DNA of 64,000 nucleotides from Acinetobacter bouvetii. Its GTDB lineage: Bacteria; Pseudomonadota; Gammaproteobacteria; Pseudomonadales; Moraxellaceae. Position numbers and translations under genes: made by a program. Under the pieces are notes generated by a model that made no database searches, was not told the origin of the DNA, and saw only the letters and a program-made list of their open reading frames with translations. The DNA lies in NCBI RefSeq assembly GCF_902753875.1, contig NZ_CADDTS010000036.1, forward strand, positions 1 through 64,000, given 5' to 3'. How positions within the stretch are numbered: the first letter of the stretch is position 1; the number at the start of each line of letters is the position of its first letter. Positions 1-9,507 of this stretch are shown here, piece by piece.

Positions 1-28
1 TTGATGAAATACGGTATTCTGATGTGAC

Positions 29-146
29 AAAACCTGAGTCCTTATAGTTAAAGTGTTTGGTCGCACTTATATTTTAACTACTTTAGACTCAGGTTTTTTA
101 TTTAAAGCAAACTATGGGACAGCAGTGACCTTCAGGTCGCTTTTTT
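29..146 (+). terminator. Two stacked hairpin terminators
   Basis: The first structure pairs AAAACCTGAGTC (29-40) with GACTCAGGTTTTTT (86-99) and encloses a second stem (TAGTTAAA near 45 with its complement near 73-81), ending in a run of T. The second pairs GTGACC (125-130) with GGTCGC (135-140) and is followed by six T (141-146). Both read as intrinsic terminators for plus-strand transcription entering from outside the window. The first is long enough that it could instead be a small RNA with its own terminator. Bases 1-27 could be the last codons of an upstream gene ending in TGA, but that cannot be shown. No gene is visible in 1-233. Confidence 0.6.
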
Positions 147-233
147 CATCTCTGGCTTTACATTTTCCCTATGCAGAAAAAAGTCTTCTGTATGTTGCAG
201 CGAAAGCTTATGATCTCGCTGCAACGAGTTAAA

Positions 234-842
234 CTAGAGCAATTGATGCAAATCTACATCTGGATATTTGCCCTTAATCTCAGTTTTTAGCCGCGCATAG
301 ACATGATCCGCCTTGGTTGGTCCATAAAACTCGCAATAACACTCATAGATGATTGTGATCACCTGAGCATAACTGGTCAGTGGTAAAAACTCAGTAAAAG
401 CAGCTGTATTTATATTGTCCGATGTTGCTATCGCCAAACCTCGCTCTTCTAGTTGATTTTTCACCTCTGTATTAAAATCTGTGAAATCCAACGCTGTAAC
501 GGTACGAACTACCCCATCCACCAGATCAAAGAAAGCATTTGAAATATTAATTGAAACTGATGTTTCTTTTTCCACCTTGGGTTTCGTGTCCAGTAATACC
601 TGCTTTTCGACTGCCGACATTTCAGATATAAGCTGTTTCAGCATATCTTTACGATAAAAGCGTAATTCTTCAGTATTACAGATATCATTTAAGAAACGAT
701 TGAGTACAAAAGAAGGTTTATCGCCATATTCCTGTTCCCAATATTTAAGCACCCGCTCCAATACCGTACCTTGCATAAAGTGACTTAAACCACGTTCAAT
801 CGCTTGTTTCTTTTGCATCACACTCAGTAATTCATTTGGCAT
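234..842 (-). CDS. Hypothetical protein downstream of amtB
   Basis: This 202-residue soluble protein is not one I recognise. It has no signal peptide or membrane segment and looks mainly helical. It starts about 23 bases after the amtB stop, with a strong purine-rich ribosome site (AGGGGGGAG) in front, so it is probably co-transcribed with amtB. In many bacteria amtB is paired with glnK; this product is much longer than a PII protein and lacks its T-loop features, so it is not GlnK. A link to nitrogen supply is only inferred from position. Confidence 0.75.
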   Translation of the reverse strand: MPNELLSVMQKKQAIERGLSHFMQGTVLERVLKYWEQEYGDKPSFVLNRFLNDICNTEELRFYRKDMLKQLISEMSAVEKQVLLDTKPKVEKETSVSINISNAFFDLVDGVVRTVTALDFTDFNTEVKNQLEERGLAIATSDNINTAAFTEFLPLTSYAQVITIIYECYCEFYGPTKADHVYARLKTEIKGKYPDVDLHQLL

Positions 843-865
843 GGCTAAACTCCCCCCTTCGTGGT

Positions 866-2200
866 TTAGTGGCGTTTGGTAATATCGTCTGTTTCAAACG
901 TGACATCCTGCTGAAATTCTGGATAAGACAATTCGGCATGCTCGGTATAATCCAGACCGCGTTGTTCATGTTGTGTACTGACACGTAGGCCACCCAACAT
1001 TTTCTCCAACACTTTAAATGTGATAAATGCAATGCCAAAGCCCCAGGCAAATGCTGCCAGAACACCTAAAACCTGAATGGAGATGATTTGCGAATTAAAC
1101 ATATCGGTTTCAAAAAACAGACCTGCAGCTACAGTTCCCCATGCTCCACAAAAACCATGTACCGTCACCGCATCAACCACATCATCCAGTTTTAATTTTT
1201 CCATAAAACTTGGCATGATGCTAACAATCAAGCCTGCGACCGCTCCGGTAACAACAGCGAAGAGTGGTGACATCGTTGCACATCCTGCAGTAATACCGAC
1301 CAAACCACCCAGTGAGGCATTAATTGAAGTACGCATTAAAATCGCCTTGCCACGAACCAAGGCATACAGCATATAAGCTACTGCACCCGCGCAGGCAGCC
1401 AAATGTGTATTCAAGGCAATACGACCAATACTCACATTAGCATTGACAGTTGATGCCGCATTAAAACCAAACCAGGCAAACCAGAGGATAAATCCCCCCA
1501 ATGCCACCAAAGGTAAGTTATGACCTGCCAGGAAATGACTTTGCCCATTACGCCCAAAGCGCCCTAAACGTGGCCCCAAGACAATAATTCCGGCCAAGGC
1601 CACCCAACCACCAATGGAATGCACCACGGTAGAACCTGCAAAGTCGATAAAGCCCAAAGCTTTGAGCCAGCCACTGCCCTCAAAAATGCTGCCCCAAGCC
1701 CAACTCCCAAAGATCGGATAAATTAGACCACTCACTACTGCAGCACTTACGATATAGGCCACAAAATGAATGCGCTCTGCCATAGCACCACTGGCGATTG
1801 TGGTTGCAGTAGCAGCAAACATCATTTGAAAGAACAACAGATTCCAATGCCAACCATCCATGACATCAGGTGCAAAATGACTGGTGCCTACCCAACCTGA
1901 ATAGTTCACACCAAACATCAAACCAAACCCTACCACCCAGAAGACCAATCCTCCGAGACAAGCATCCATGTAGTTTTTCATTAACACGTTAACGGTATTC
2001 TTGCTGCGTACAGACCCACTTTCGACCAGTGCAAAACCAGCCTGCATCAAGAAAACCAAGATCCCACCGATGACCACCCAAACGCTGTCGAGTGATAAAC
2101 GTATTTCTTGAATATTCGCTGTATTGGTCGCAGCTTCACTTGCAAATACAGGCAGTGAACATACGCATAACAGCAACACCAGACACTTTATTATTTTCAT
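866..2200 (-). CDS. amtB: Ammonium transporter AmtB
   Basis: This is an inner-membrane ammonium channel of the Amt/Rh family, 444 residues from the chosen start. It has an N-terminal signal peptide (about residues 1-20) followed by eleven hydrophobic segments. The pore twin histidines are visible as His194 (in TVVHSIGGW) and His348 (in TVHGFCGAWG), and the FGFNAAS motif lies near residue 245. An ATG seven codons further upstream is possible, but the one at 2200 has AGGGGA at proper distance and begins a clean signal peptide. A sigma-54 promoter lies 30-45 bases upstream, so nitrogen-limited expression through NtrC is expected. No glnK is adjacent. Confidence 0.96.
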   Translation of the reverse strand: MKIIKCLVLLLCVCSLPVFASEAATNTANIQEIRLSLDSVWVVIGGILVFLMQAGFALVESGSVRSKNTVNVLMKNYMDACLGGLVFWVVGFGLMFGVNYSGWVGTSHFAPDVMDGWHWNLLFFQMMFAATATTIASGAMAERIHFVAYIVSAAVVSGLIYPIFGSWAWGSIFEGSGWLKALGFIDFAGSTVVHSIGGWVALAGIIVLGPRLGRFGRNGQSHFLAGHNLPLVALGGFILWFAWFGFNAASTVNANVSIGRIALNTHLAACAGAVAYMLYALVRGKAILMRTSINASLGGLVGITAGCATMSPLFAVVTGAVAGLIVSIMPSFMEKLKLDDVVDAVTVHGFCGAWGTVAAGLFFETDMFNSQIISIQVLGVLAAFAWGFGIAFITFKVLEKMLGGLRVSTQHEQRGLDYTEHAELSYPEFQQDVTFETDDITKRH

Positions 2201-2230
2201 GAACAGTCCCCTAAAACTCATTCACAAAAA

Positions 2231-2246
2231 TGCAAAACAAATGCCA
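2231..2246 (-). promoter_or_regulatory. Sigma-54 promoter of amtB
   Basis: On the minus strand the sequence reads TGGCATTTGTTTTGCA. This fits the RpoN pattern TGGCAY-N5-TTGCA, with the GG and GC pairs at the required spacing. It would start transcription about 20 bases before the amtB ATG at 2200. The fit to an established regulatory logic (NtrC-activated amtB) makes chance unlikely. Confidence 0.75.
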
Positions 2247-2415
2247 AATTCTCGCTATTTATTTTTTATTTTGAATATGCTAATAACCATCAGCAATCCA
2301 AGACTCTTTCGAATGGCTAAAAAACCAAACAAATATCTCCCATATAAAATTAACAATAAAAATAAATACTTATTTTTAAAATTCAATATCCACCACTTCA
2401 ATCATTACTTATTGA

Positions 2416-2474
2416 TGCACCAAATCAGACAAATACATAAATGAATAACGTGGTTCATGCGCTATTATTTTGCA
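2416..2474. promoter_or_regulatory. NtrC-like enhancer sites for amtB
   Basis: The 17-base TGCGCTATTATTTTGCA at 2458-2474 resembles the NtrC dyad TGCACC-N5-GGTGCA with a mismatch in the right half. A further half site TGCACC is at 2416-2421. They lie about 170-240 bases upstream of the sigma-54 promoter, a normal enhancer distance. The rest of 2247-2513 is AT-rich and shows no gene. Confidence 0.45.
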
Positions 2475-2513
2475 CTTCCTAGCAAGTTGTTGAAAAATCA
2501 CGCACTCTATAAC

Positions 2514-2541
2514 AAAAAAAACCACCCGAAGGTGGTTTTTT
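2514..2541 (-). terminator. Terminator after tcuC
   Basis: AACCACC and GGTGGTT pair around a CGAA loop, with A and T runs on both sides. It lies just beyond the stop of the minus-strand tcuC gene. Because the runs are symmetrical it could also work on the plus strand. The same hairpin core occurs at 7614-7640. Confidence 0.8.
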
Positions 2542-2552
2542 ATCAAAGCAAG

Positions 2553-3851
2553 TTAAGCCTTGGTTTCCTGATACACTGCTTTTTTATTCGGCAGGCGTTT
2601 GCATAAATACAAACTTGCCAGCAAACTGCAAGTTGCAGCAAACATCAACCAGATTGCCGGCATGCTGGCATCCCCGGTTTTTTCAATAATGAATGTGCTC
2701 ACCATTGGAGTAACCCCACCAAAGAGTGCAGTAGCTAAACTAAAAGCTAAAGAGAAACCGACTGTTTTTACCCGGACTGGCATAGATTCTGCCAGCGTAG
2801 CCACCATACTGCCGTTATACATGCCAAAGAAGAATGAAAAGTACAGTAAGGCCATAATCAGATGATTAAAGGAAATATCATTCACCAGCCAGTTTAGAGT
2901 TGGGTAAGCCGTGAAGATGGCCAAAATAGTAATCCCTACCAATACCGGTTTACGCCCGATCCGGTCAGAGATCATCCCCCCAATTGGCAACCAAATAAAA
3001 TTAGACAAACCGACCACTACAGCTGCAAGCAAACTTTCAGAGGTAGTTAAATCCAGTTCGCGCTTTGCAAAAGTTGGCGTATATACCGTGGTGAAATAGA
3101 AGGTTGTGGTGGTCATCGCACTCATTAACATCCCGGCAAGCACCACTTTCCAGTTGGCCAGCATGGTTTGGAAAATTTCTTTTCCGGTAGGATGAGTCTT
3201 TTGTGCTTTAAAGGCTTCTGTTTCTTCCAAAGAACGACGCAAAATAAAGATCAATGGAATAATCAGACAGCCGATCAGGAATGGAATACGCCAGCCCCAA
3301 TCTCCCACCTGTTCAGGGCCTAACATGACGTTAATGCTATAACCCAAGATTGCGGCGAAAACCACGGCAATTTGCTGACTTCCGGACTGAAAGCTGGTAA
3401 TAAAACCACGGTTTTTATCGGTTGAGATTTCAGCCAGATAAATGGATACCCCACCCGACTCAACACCGGCAGAAAAGCCCTGCAACAGTCGTCCAATCAC
3501 CACCAGAATGGGTGCCATGATCCCGATTTGATCATAACTCGGTACAAACGTAATCAGTAAGGTGCCTAGAGCCATTAAGCTCAAGGTCACGATCAAACCT
3601 TTACGGCGTCCCACTTTATCGACATAAGCGCCCAGAAAGATCGCACCCAGAGGACGCATCAAAAATCCGGCCGCAAATACGGTAAAGGTCATCATTAAAG
3701 AGACATATTCATTCTCTGAATGGAAAAATTTAGCGGCAATATAGGATGCATAAAATCCAAACAGGAAAAAATCATATTGCTCTAAAAAGTTTCCACTGGT
3801 CACATTCAAGATTTTCTTGAATATTCCTTTATTGTTTCCAGCTGTAGCCAT
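2553..3851 (-). CDS. tcuC: Tricarballylate/citrate-type MFS transporter
   Basis: This is a 12-segment major facilitator of the metabolite:H+ symporter group. Its N-terminal half carries the typical DKVGRRKG loop between segments 2 and 3, and the second half repeats it as DRIGRKP. It ends an operon with tcuA and tcuB, which in Salmonella makes tricarballylate utilisation, so uptake of tricarballylate, citrate or a related tricarboxylate is the likely role. An ATG six codons upstream exists, but the ATG at 3851 is preceded by AGGGAGG at ideal distance. The exact substrate cannot be read from sequence. Confidence 0.85.
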   Translation of the reverse strand: MATAGNNKGIFKKILNVTSGNFLEQYDFFLFGFYASYIAAKFFHSENEYVSLMMTFTVFAAGFLMRPLGAIFLGAYVDKVGRRKGLIVTLSLMALGTLLITFVPSYDQIGIMAPILVVIGRLLQGFSAGVESGGVSIYLAEISTDKNRGFITSFQSGSQQIAVVFAAILGYSINVMLGPEQVGDWGWRIPFLIGCLIIPLIFILRRSLEETEAFKAQKTHPTGKEIFQTMLANWKVVLAGMLMSAMTTTTFYFTTVYTPTFAKRELDLTTSESLLAAVVVGLSNFIWLPIGGMISDRIGRKPVLVGITILAIFTAYPTLNWLVNDISFNHLIMALLYFSFFFGMYNGSMVATLAESMPVRVKTVGFSLAFSLATALFGGVTPMVSTFIIEKTGDASMPAIWLMFAATCSLLASLYLCKRLPNKKAVYQETKA

Positions 3852-3907
3852 AAAAACCTCCCTGGTCATATGAGCGAATAATGAAAGTTGCTAGCTGTTT
3901 TAAAAAA

Positions 3908-5044
3908 TTATTTGGCTTGCTTGCTGCGGCGCTCTTCAATTGCAAATTTGATTAAAGCTGCGCTGCGATAAAATCCATGGGCAAACTTGCCAAACGGAAT
4001 GGTTAAAAAGAAGGTCATCACTGTTGCCAGATGCATAATGAGCAACAGCCCCATCCAGCTGGAATCACGAAGACCCAGCAAAGCCAGCCCGGTCATGCTG
4101 ATGAGCAACAAAAGGAAAATAAAACCTCGGTCCATGGGTTTCTGTTTGGCATCACCATGCTGAGGATCACGTTTAATATTGAGATACAGCAGGCCGACTG
4201 GCCCGATCACCAGGCCCAAACCGCCCAGTGTGCCGAGCAGAAACGGCGCACTGAAAAATGGATAAGGCGCATGCAGATCTAAAAAGTAGTGGTAGCCTGT
4301 GGCAACACAAGTGGCCAAGAAGCACAGCAAGAAGCCGTACATGGTGAAATGGTGAAAGCGGCGGCGTGCCAGGGTATAGCGGTCATCTTCTTCATTACAG
4401 CCTTTGCCATGACCGCCATCGAGATATTTCAAGGTCAGGGCATTTTTCGCCGCCTGCAGCAGGTCTGGCTTTTCCACGCCTCCCAGTACCACTTCAGAGG
4501 TTTGTTTCCAGAACTGACGAATACCCAGACCTAAAAGAATGAAGGCCACAGAAAATACTGCCCCAAACAGCAAGGCTAAAAAGTTATGCGGAAAAATGGC
4601 GTAGAAATTGCCTTCATACAGACCAAACAGATCATTGCCTTGCAGGTATGAACCGACCAGCATGAAGAAAATAAACGTCACCACCAAAGCACTCACCAAA
4701 GTGATGCCGGCTTTTTGATACAGCTTGCCAAAGCGGTGCGGTACGGCAAATTTTTGATAGGTTTCTAAACGTACCTGTGCCATGGCCTGTGGAATATTCA
4801 CCCCAAATTCATGTGGAGGCGCATATTGGCAAGCATGTAGACAAGCACCGCAGTTATGGCAAAGATTCGCCATGTAATGAATATCGGCCTGATTGAATTC
4901 CAGACGCTTAGTCATGGCCGGGAAGACAGCACAGAAGCTTTCGCAGTAACGGCAGGCATTACAAATCTGTAAAGCCTGTTTGACCTGCTCTTCATTGGCC
5001 GTCAACTGCACCACAGGAATTAAATTTTTAGCTGGAGCATTCAT
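3908..5044 (-). CDS. tcuB: TcuB, Fe-S/membrane electron-transfer protein
   Basis: This 378-residue protein resembles TcuB/CitB. The N-terminal ferredoxin-like part has two cysteine clusters (Cys28, 31, 34, 38 and Cys62, 65, 68, 72) that can hold two 4Fe-4S centres. The remainder has about six membrane segments with histidines suited to haem. In the known pathway TcuB reoxidises the reduced flavin of TcuA and passes electrons to the membrane. Its start codon directly abuts the tcuA stop, which supports translational coupling. Confidence 0.9.
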   Translation of the reverse strand: MNAPAKNLIPVVQLTANEEQVKQALQICNACRYCESFCAVFPAMTKRLEFNQADIHYMANLCHNCGACLHACQYAPPHEFGVNIPQAMAQVRLETYQKFAVPHRFGKLYQKAGITLVSALVVTFIFFMLVGSYLQGNDLFGLYEGNFYAIFPHNFLALLFGAVFSVAFILLGLGIRQFWKQTSEVVLGGVEKPDLLQAAKNALTLKYLDGGHGKGCNEEDDRYTLARRRFHHFTMYGFLLCFLATCVATGYHYFLDLHAPYPFFSAPFLLGTLGGLGLVIGPVGLLYLNIKRDPQHGDAKQKPMDRGFIFLLLLISMTGLALLGLRDSSWMGLLLIMHLATVMTFFLTIPFGKFAHGFYRSAALIKFAIEERRSKQAK

Positions 5045-6457
5045 TTAAACCGCCTCCTTGGTTAAGGCTCTTTGATTCAAGGCAGCCGCCGCGGCATTTT
5101 TCCCGGCAATTCGGCCAAAGGTGGTTCCAATCGACATACCCACCCCTGCGGTATAGCCTTGCCCCAACACATTTCCGGCCATCATTTCACCGGCCACATA
5201 CAGGTTGGGACTAGGCACATTGTTAAAACGCACCGCAGCGTCATCTTCAACTTTTAAGCCCAAATAGGTGAAGGTGATTCCGGGACGCAAGGCGTAGGCA
5301 TAATAAGGTGGTGTATCTAGGGGCACGGCCCAGTGGGTTTTTGCTGGGCTGAGATTTTCTGTATGACAGTTGTCTAAAACCGTATGGTTAAACTCCCCTT
5401 GAACACAGGCCTGATTAAACTCATGCACGGTCTGCTCAAACTGGTCAGGATCAAGTTGAATCTTTTGCGCCAGTTCGCGAATGGAATGGGCTTTTACCCC
5501 CTCAAATACCGGAGGCATAAAACGGCCGACTGATTTTGAATCGATAATGGAATAGCCAATCTGCTGTGGCTGTTTGGCGACTAAACGCCCCCAGATGGCA
5601 TAGCGTTTTGGCCAGAAATCCTCACCTTCGTCATAGAAGCGTTTGGCCTGGTTGTTGACCACAATCCCGAGCGATACGCAGTCGATCCGGGTACAAATCC
5701 CGCCATCATAAAGTGGTGCTCGCGCATCCACTGCCACGCAGTGCGACTGGGAAGGATCACCAATCACATCGACACCCTGGTCAATCATGAATTTCAGCAA
5801 GTTGCCCTGATTGAAACGCGTGCCACGAATAATGAAGTTATCCGCGGGCCATTCTCCCGCTTCATTTTGACCCCAGGCTTCTCTGAGCCACTCACGATTC
5901 GATTCAAAACCACCAGCAGCCAATACACAGGCTTTGGCCTCAAAACGGCTGCCATCTTCAGCAATCGCTGCCACAAATTTGCCTTGATCTAAAACAATTT
6001 CCTGAATTTTGGTTTCATATTTCACCACCACACCCAAGTCTTGAGCACTACGGAAATAGGCATTGACCAAGGCTTTGCCACCACCCATAAAAAAGGCATT
6101 GGTGCGTGCAACATGCAAGGCACCGGATAAAGGCGGCTGAAAATTGACGCCGTGCTTTTTCATCCATTCACGGCAGGTTTCGGTACTGCGAATGACCAAA
6201 CGCGCCAGATGCTCATTGGTCTTGCCTCCCGTCACCTTTAACAGGTCTTGCCAGTATTCTTCTTCTGGATAGGCATCGACCAGGACATCCTGAGGCTCAT
6301 TGTGCATACAGCGCAAGTTACGTGTATGTTGAGAATTTCCTCCGCGCCATTCCTTTGGTGCAGCTTCCAATAGCAGAACCGTTGCGCCGGCTTCACGTGC
6401 AGTGATGGCCGCGCACAAAGCGGCATTGCCGCCACCGATTACAAGTACATCGTACAT
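5045..6457 (-). CDS. tcuA: Tricarballylate dehydrogenase TcuA
   Basis: This FAD-dependent dehydrogenase (470 residues) belongs to the fumarate reductase/succinate dehydrogenase flavoprotein group. It opens with the dinucleotide-binding motif GGGNAAL (residues 8-14) and carries the RGGNSQHTRN segment near residue 38 and a C-terminal FAD-contact region with YVAGEMMAGN. TcuA oxidises tricarballylate to cis-aconitate, which enters the citric acid cycle. It is the first structural gene of tcuABC. Its ribosome site lies inside a perfect inverted repeat (6461-6500). A relative acting on a different tricarboxylate is possible. Confidence 0.88.
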   Translation of the reverse strand: MYDVLVIGGGNAALCAAITAREAGATVLLLEAAPKEWRGGNSQHTRNLRCMHNEPQDVLVDAYPEEEYWQDLLKVTGGKTNEHLARLVIRSTETCREWMKKHGVNFQPPLSGALHVARTNAFFMGGGKALVNAYFRSAQDLGVVVKYETKIQEIVLDQGKFVAAIAEDGSRFEAKACVLAAGGFESNREWLREAWGQNEAGEWPADNFIIRGTRFNQGNLLKFMIDQGVDVIGDPSQSHCVAVDARAPLYDGGICTRIDCVSLGIVVNNQAKRFYDEGEDFWPKRYAIWGRLVAKQPQQIGYSIIDSKSVGRFMPPVFEGVKAHSIRELAQKIQLDPDQFEQTVHEFNQACVQGEFNHTVLDNCHTENLSPAKTHWAVPLDTPPYYAYALRPGITFTYLGLKVEDDAAVRFNNVPSPNLYVAGEMMAGNVLGQGYTAGVGMSIGTTFGRIAGKNAAAAALNQRALTKEAV

Positions 6458-6460
6458 GCC

Positions 6461-6500
6461 TTACATCCCTTACTCTTTGGGCTGACTTTAAGGGATGTAA
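6461..6500. promoter_or_regulatory. 12 bp inverted repeat over the tcuA ribosome site
   Basis: TTACATCCCTTA (6461-6472) is repeated exactly inverted as TAAGGGATGTAA (6489-6500) with 16 bases between. It lies just upstream of the tcuA start at 6457, and on the minus strand one arm carries the purine-rich ribosome site. It may be a LysR-type operator, an RNA hairpin covering the ribosome site, or both. Confidence 0.55.
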
Positions 6501-6561
6501 TAGCAAGGAAGTGATAGGCTGGCTGAGATGGGGTGTTTAATTATTTTAAAGAGGTAAAAGC

Positions 6562-7488
6562 TTAAATCAGTTTTGCGCTGGGCCAGGCATGCTGCTGAAT
6601 CAGCTCGGTCATGCAGCTGCGAATGACGGTTTTCGCGGCCAGACTGGCCGGTGACAGTTCATCTTCAGGGAAACTGATCAAATAGTTGGTACGGTCAATG
6701 GAAGGCTCATGCACTTTTAAAAAGTTTAAATGCTGATGACTATGATTCATAAAAGCGCTGCCCGGCTGGATGGTTCCCACGCAAAGATTCGCCACGGTAT
6801 TCATCAGCAAGCTCAGTCCGTCAATTTCATAGCTGACATTTAATTCAATCTGCTGCTGTTCAACCAGCTTTCTTAAGCCATGATTGGTACTGGGCAAGGC
6901 TAGCGGCAATTTTTCCAGATTTTTCAGGGTGATGGTGCCCTGATGCAAATAATCTTCCAGATGATAAATTTTGAAGAACTCATCATTGCCAATCAGAAAC
7001 ATCGACTCTGAAGCCAAAGGTTGAATCGACCAGCTTTTATTGATGTCCTGACTGAAAATAATCGCGATATCCAGCTGCCGCGAATTCATCAGCTGAACCA
7101 GATTACCCGACAGGTTTTCCACCAGATGCACTTTGATGTCGGGATAACGCTCCGCCATAATCTTGGCAAAAGGCACACCTAAAATCGAAGCTGTACTGGG
7201 TGGAAATCCGACACTGACATAACCCGCCAGACGTGACGACTGCGCCGCTTCCACTGCCTGACTGGCATAGCGTAAAACCAGTTGCGCCTGTTTTAAAAAA
7301 GCCAGGCCGGCTGGTGTGGGTGTGACCCCCAAAGCCGAACGCTGCAATAGCCGTGTAGACAGCTCCGATTCCAGTTTGGAAATTTGCTGGCTGAGGGCAG
7401 AAGTGCCGACATCTAGCTTTTGCGCTGCCTTGCCGATACTGCCCTGCTCGACAATTGTGACAAAGGACTGCAGCTGTCTAAGTTCCAT
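6562..7488 (-). CDS. tcuR: LysR-type regulator (TcuR-like)
   Basis: This 308-residue LysR regulator has an N-terminal winged helix (residues 1-60, with the recognition helix near SALSQQISKLE) and a two-lobed effector domain from about residue 90. It lies directly upstream of tcuA in the same direction with about 100 bases between, matching the tcuRABC order known from Salmonella. It is likely the activator of tcuABC, responding to tricarballylate or a related ligand. The symbol rests on gene order; LysR proteins are too similar to fix the ligand from sequence. Confidence 0.8.
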   Translation of the reverse strand: MELRQLQSFVTIVEQGSIGKAAQKLDVGTSALSQQISKLESELSTRLLQRSALGVTPTPAGLAFLKQAQLVLRYASQAVEAAQSSRLAGYVSVGFPPSTASILGVPFAKIMAERYPDIKVHLVENLSGNLVQLMNSRQLDIAIIFSQDINKSWSIQPLASESMFLIGNDEFFKIYHLEDYLHQGTITLKNLEKLPLALPSTNHGLRKLVEQQQIELNVSYEIDGLSLLMNTVANLCVGTIQPGSAFMNHSHQHLNFLKVHEPSIDRTNYLISFPEDELSPASLAAKTVIRSCMTELIQQHAWPSAKLI

Positions 7489-7613
7489 TGGCTATTCATC
7501 CGTGTGAATTGGCTAAGATTGGGCTTGATCATAGCTCAAAAAAAACGATCGTTGGAAGATGACCTTCAGTCCTGTTTGAACAACACACGCTTCAGCTCAT
7601 CAATGCCAAGGCA

Positions 7614-7640
7614 TAAAAAAACCACCCGAAGGTGGTTTTA
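7614..7640 (-). terminator. Terminator beyond pntB
   Basis: This is the same AACCACC/GGTGGTT hairpin as at 2514-2541. It can end the pnt operon (minus strand) after read-through of the palindrome at 7682-7702. Confidence 0.6.
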
Positions 7641-7681
7641 ATCTCCCTCAATCCCTCTTTTGATAAAAAGGAGAAATCAAG

Positions 7682-7702
7682 TCCCCCTTTATAAAAGGGG
7701 GA
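7682..7702. repeat. REP-like G/C-rich palindrome
   Basis: TCCCCCTTT and AAAGGGGGA pair perfectly around ATA, followed by a further GGGGGATT copy. It lies between tcuR and pntB. A related unit occurs at 60979-60999. Such short palindromes are frequent between Acinetobacter genes. It may protect or end the pnt transcript. Confidence 0.6.
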
Positions 7703-7717
7703 TTTAGGGGGATTGTA

Positions 7718-9172
7718 TTAGTGTCCGCCGCCATTAATCGCTTTGGTCATATCTTCCACAACTTTCTTGGCATCACCAAAAATCATCATGGTTTTTTCGT
7801 TATAGAACAAGTCATTGTCCAGACCCGCATAACCTGTTGCCATAGAGCGCTTGATCACCATAATGGTACGTGCTTTATGCGCTTCCAAAATTGGCATGCC
7901 ATAGATTGGTGAAGTTGGATCATCTTTCGCCGCAGGGTTTACCACGTCGTTCGCACCAATCACCAGTACCACGTCAGTTGCCGGGAAGTCCGAGTTGATT
8001 TCATCCATTTCCAGAATGTCTTCATACGCGACGTCCGCTTCAGCAAGTAACACGTTCATGTGGCCAGGCATACGACCAGCAACTGGGTGAATCGCAAAAC
8101 GTACTTTCACGCCTTGTTCTTTCAGGATTTCACACAATTCTTTCACGGCATTTTGTGCACGACCTTGCGCCATACCATAACCCGGTACAATCACTACACT
8201 GTCCGCATTTGACATCAGGAAGCCCGCATCATCTGCCGAACCTGAACGGTGGTTACGTTGAACTTTCTCACCATTGTCAGATGCTGCAGCGGCTGTACCA
8301 CCCATTGCACCACCAAACAATACGTTGATGATGGAACGGTTCATGGCTTTACACATGATGTAAGACAGAATCGCACCTGAAGAACCGACCAGTGAACCAG
8401 CCACAATCAGCATGTTGTTTTCAAGCGTGAAGCCAATACCTGCAGCCGCCCATCCAGAGAACGAGTTCAGAAGTGATACCACAACCGGCATATCACCGCC
8501 ACCGACTGGTGCAATCCATACCCAACCAAATGCCAGAGCCAAAGCTGTCATCGCCCAGAATGCCTGCATGTTGCCTGTAGTAAAGAAGTAGAAGCCACAT
8601 GCCAACATTGCAAGGAAAATGATGGCTTGAACCGGTTTTACCCAGCTACCAGAAATGGTTTTTGCCCATTTCTTCGCTGCCAATTTACCGTAAGCAAATA
8701 CAGAAGCTGTGAAGGTAATCGCACCAACGAAACAACCAACAAACAATTCAAATAAATGAACACTGCTCATGTGTGCATGCTTTACACCAGCAGCAGTTAA
8801 AGCCGCTTCATTTTCTGCAAACAAGGCTGTGAGCTGATTGTTGTGTAAAATTGCAGCAATCGCAATCAGTACTGCAGCCAAACCCACAAGTGAGTGCATC
8901 AATGCAACGGTTTCAGGCATTTGCGTCATTGGAACTGTACGTGCACGGGCAATACCCACGATCGCACCTAACACCATCGCTCCGCCAATCATCCAGACCA
9001 CAGGATGCTCAGCCACAAAGAAAGTGGTAATTACAGCAATCGCCATGGCGATCATACCGTAACGGTTACCTTGAATCGCTGTTTTAGGACCTGACAAGCC
9101 ACGTAGCGTCAAGATAAAAAGAATGGCTCCAACCAGATAGAACCAGTTGGCATATTCGCGAATAAATTCCAT
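7718..9172 (-). CDS. pntB: NAD(P) transhydrogenase beta subunit
   Basis: PntB (484 residues) is the membrane and NADP-binding part of the proton-translocating transhydrogenase, which makes NADPH from NADH at the expense of proton motive force. About nine hydrophobic segments fill residues 1-300. The soluble NADP(H) domain follows, with PGYGMAQGRAQ near residue 330 and a VIGANDVVNP segment. It is the last gene of pntAa-pntAb-pntB, starting a few bases after the pntAb stop. Confidence 0.97.
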   Translation of the reverse strand: MEFIREYANWFYLVGAILFILTLRGLSGPKTAIQGNRYGMIAMAIAVITTFFVAEHPVVWMIGGAMVLGAIVGIARARTVPMTQMPETVALMHSLVGLAAVLIAIAAILHNNQLTALFAENEAALTAAGVKHAHMSSVHLFELFVGCFVGAITFTASVFAYGKLAAKKWAKTISGSWVKPVQAIIFLAMLACGFYFFTTGNMQAFWAMTALALAFGWVWIAPVGGGDMPVVVSLLNSFSGWAAAGIGFTLENNMLIVAGSLVGSSGAILSYIMCKAMNRSIINVLFGGAMGGTAAAASDNGEKVQRNHRSGSADDAGFLMSNADSVVIVPGYGMAQGRAQNAVKELCEILKEQGVKVRFAIHPVAGRMPGHMNVLLAEADVAYEDILEMDEINSDFPATDVVLVIGANDVVNPAAKDDPTSPIYGMPILEAHKARTIMVIKRSMATGYAGLDNDLFYNEKTMMIFGDAKKVVEDMTKAINGGGH

Positions 9173-9175
9173 GTA

Positions 9176-9496
9176 TTAGCCCTCTTTCTTCTTTTGCTTC
9201 GGCTTAAACATTTCAAGCATACGTGCAGTAACTGCGAAACCACCAAAAATGTTAATACTTGCCAAGAACACTGCAACTGCACCCAGTACACTCACAACAT
9301 TGATCGATTGAAATTGCACATTTGCTTCAACCAAACCGGGAATGCCCACAGTTTGCAGCATCGCACCCACCACAATAATGGAAGACAAGGCATTGGTTAC
9401 AGCCATCAACGGCGTATGTAATGCAGGTGTTACACCCCAAACCACGTAGTAACCTACGAAGATGGCAAGGACAAAAATTGTAATCGTTTCAACCAT
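9176..9496 (-). CDS. pntAb: NAD(P) transhydrogenase alpha subunit, membrane part
   Basis: This 106-residue membrane protein has three to four hydrophobic segments and corresponds to the C-terminal membrane part of E. coli PntA, here a separate gene as in many Acinetobacter and alphaproteobacteria. A strong AAGGAGAG ribosome site precedes the ATG. It lies between pntAa and pntB with gaps of only a few bases. Confidence 0.95.
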   Translation of the reverse strand: MVETITIFVLAIFVGYYVVWGVTPALHTPLMAVTNALSSIIVVGAMLQTVGIPGLVEANVQFQSINVVSVLGAVAVFLASINIFGGFAVTARMLEMFKPKQKKKEG

Positions 9497-9507
9497 GATG
9501 ACTCTCC

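Noticed and set aside
2124..2444. 106-codon plus-strand frame
   Set aside because: It overlaps the amtB start and its promoter region, has low-complexity Lys/Asn codons and no ribosome site.
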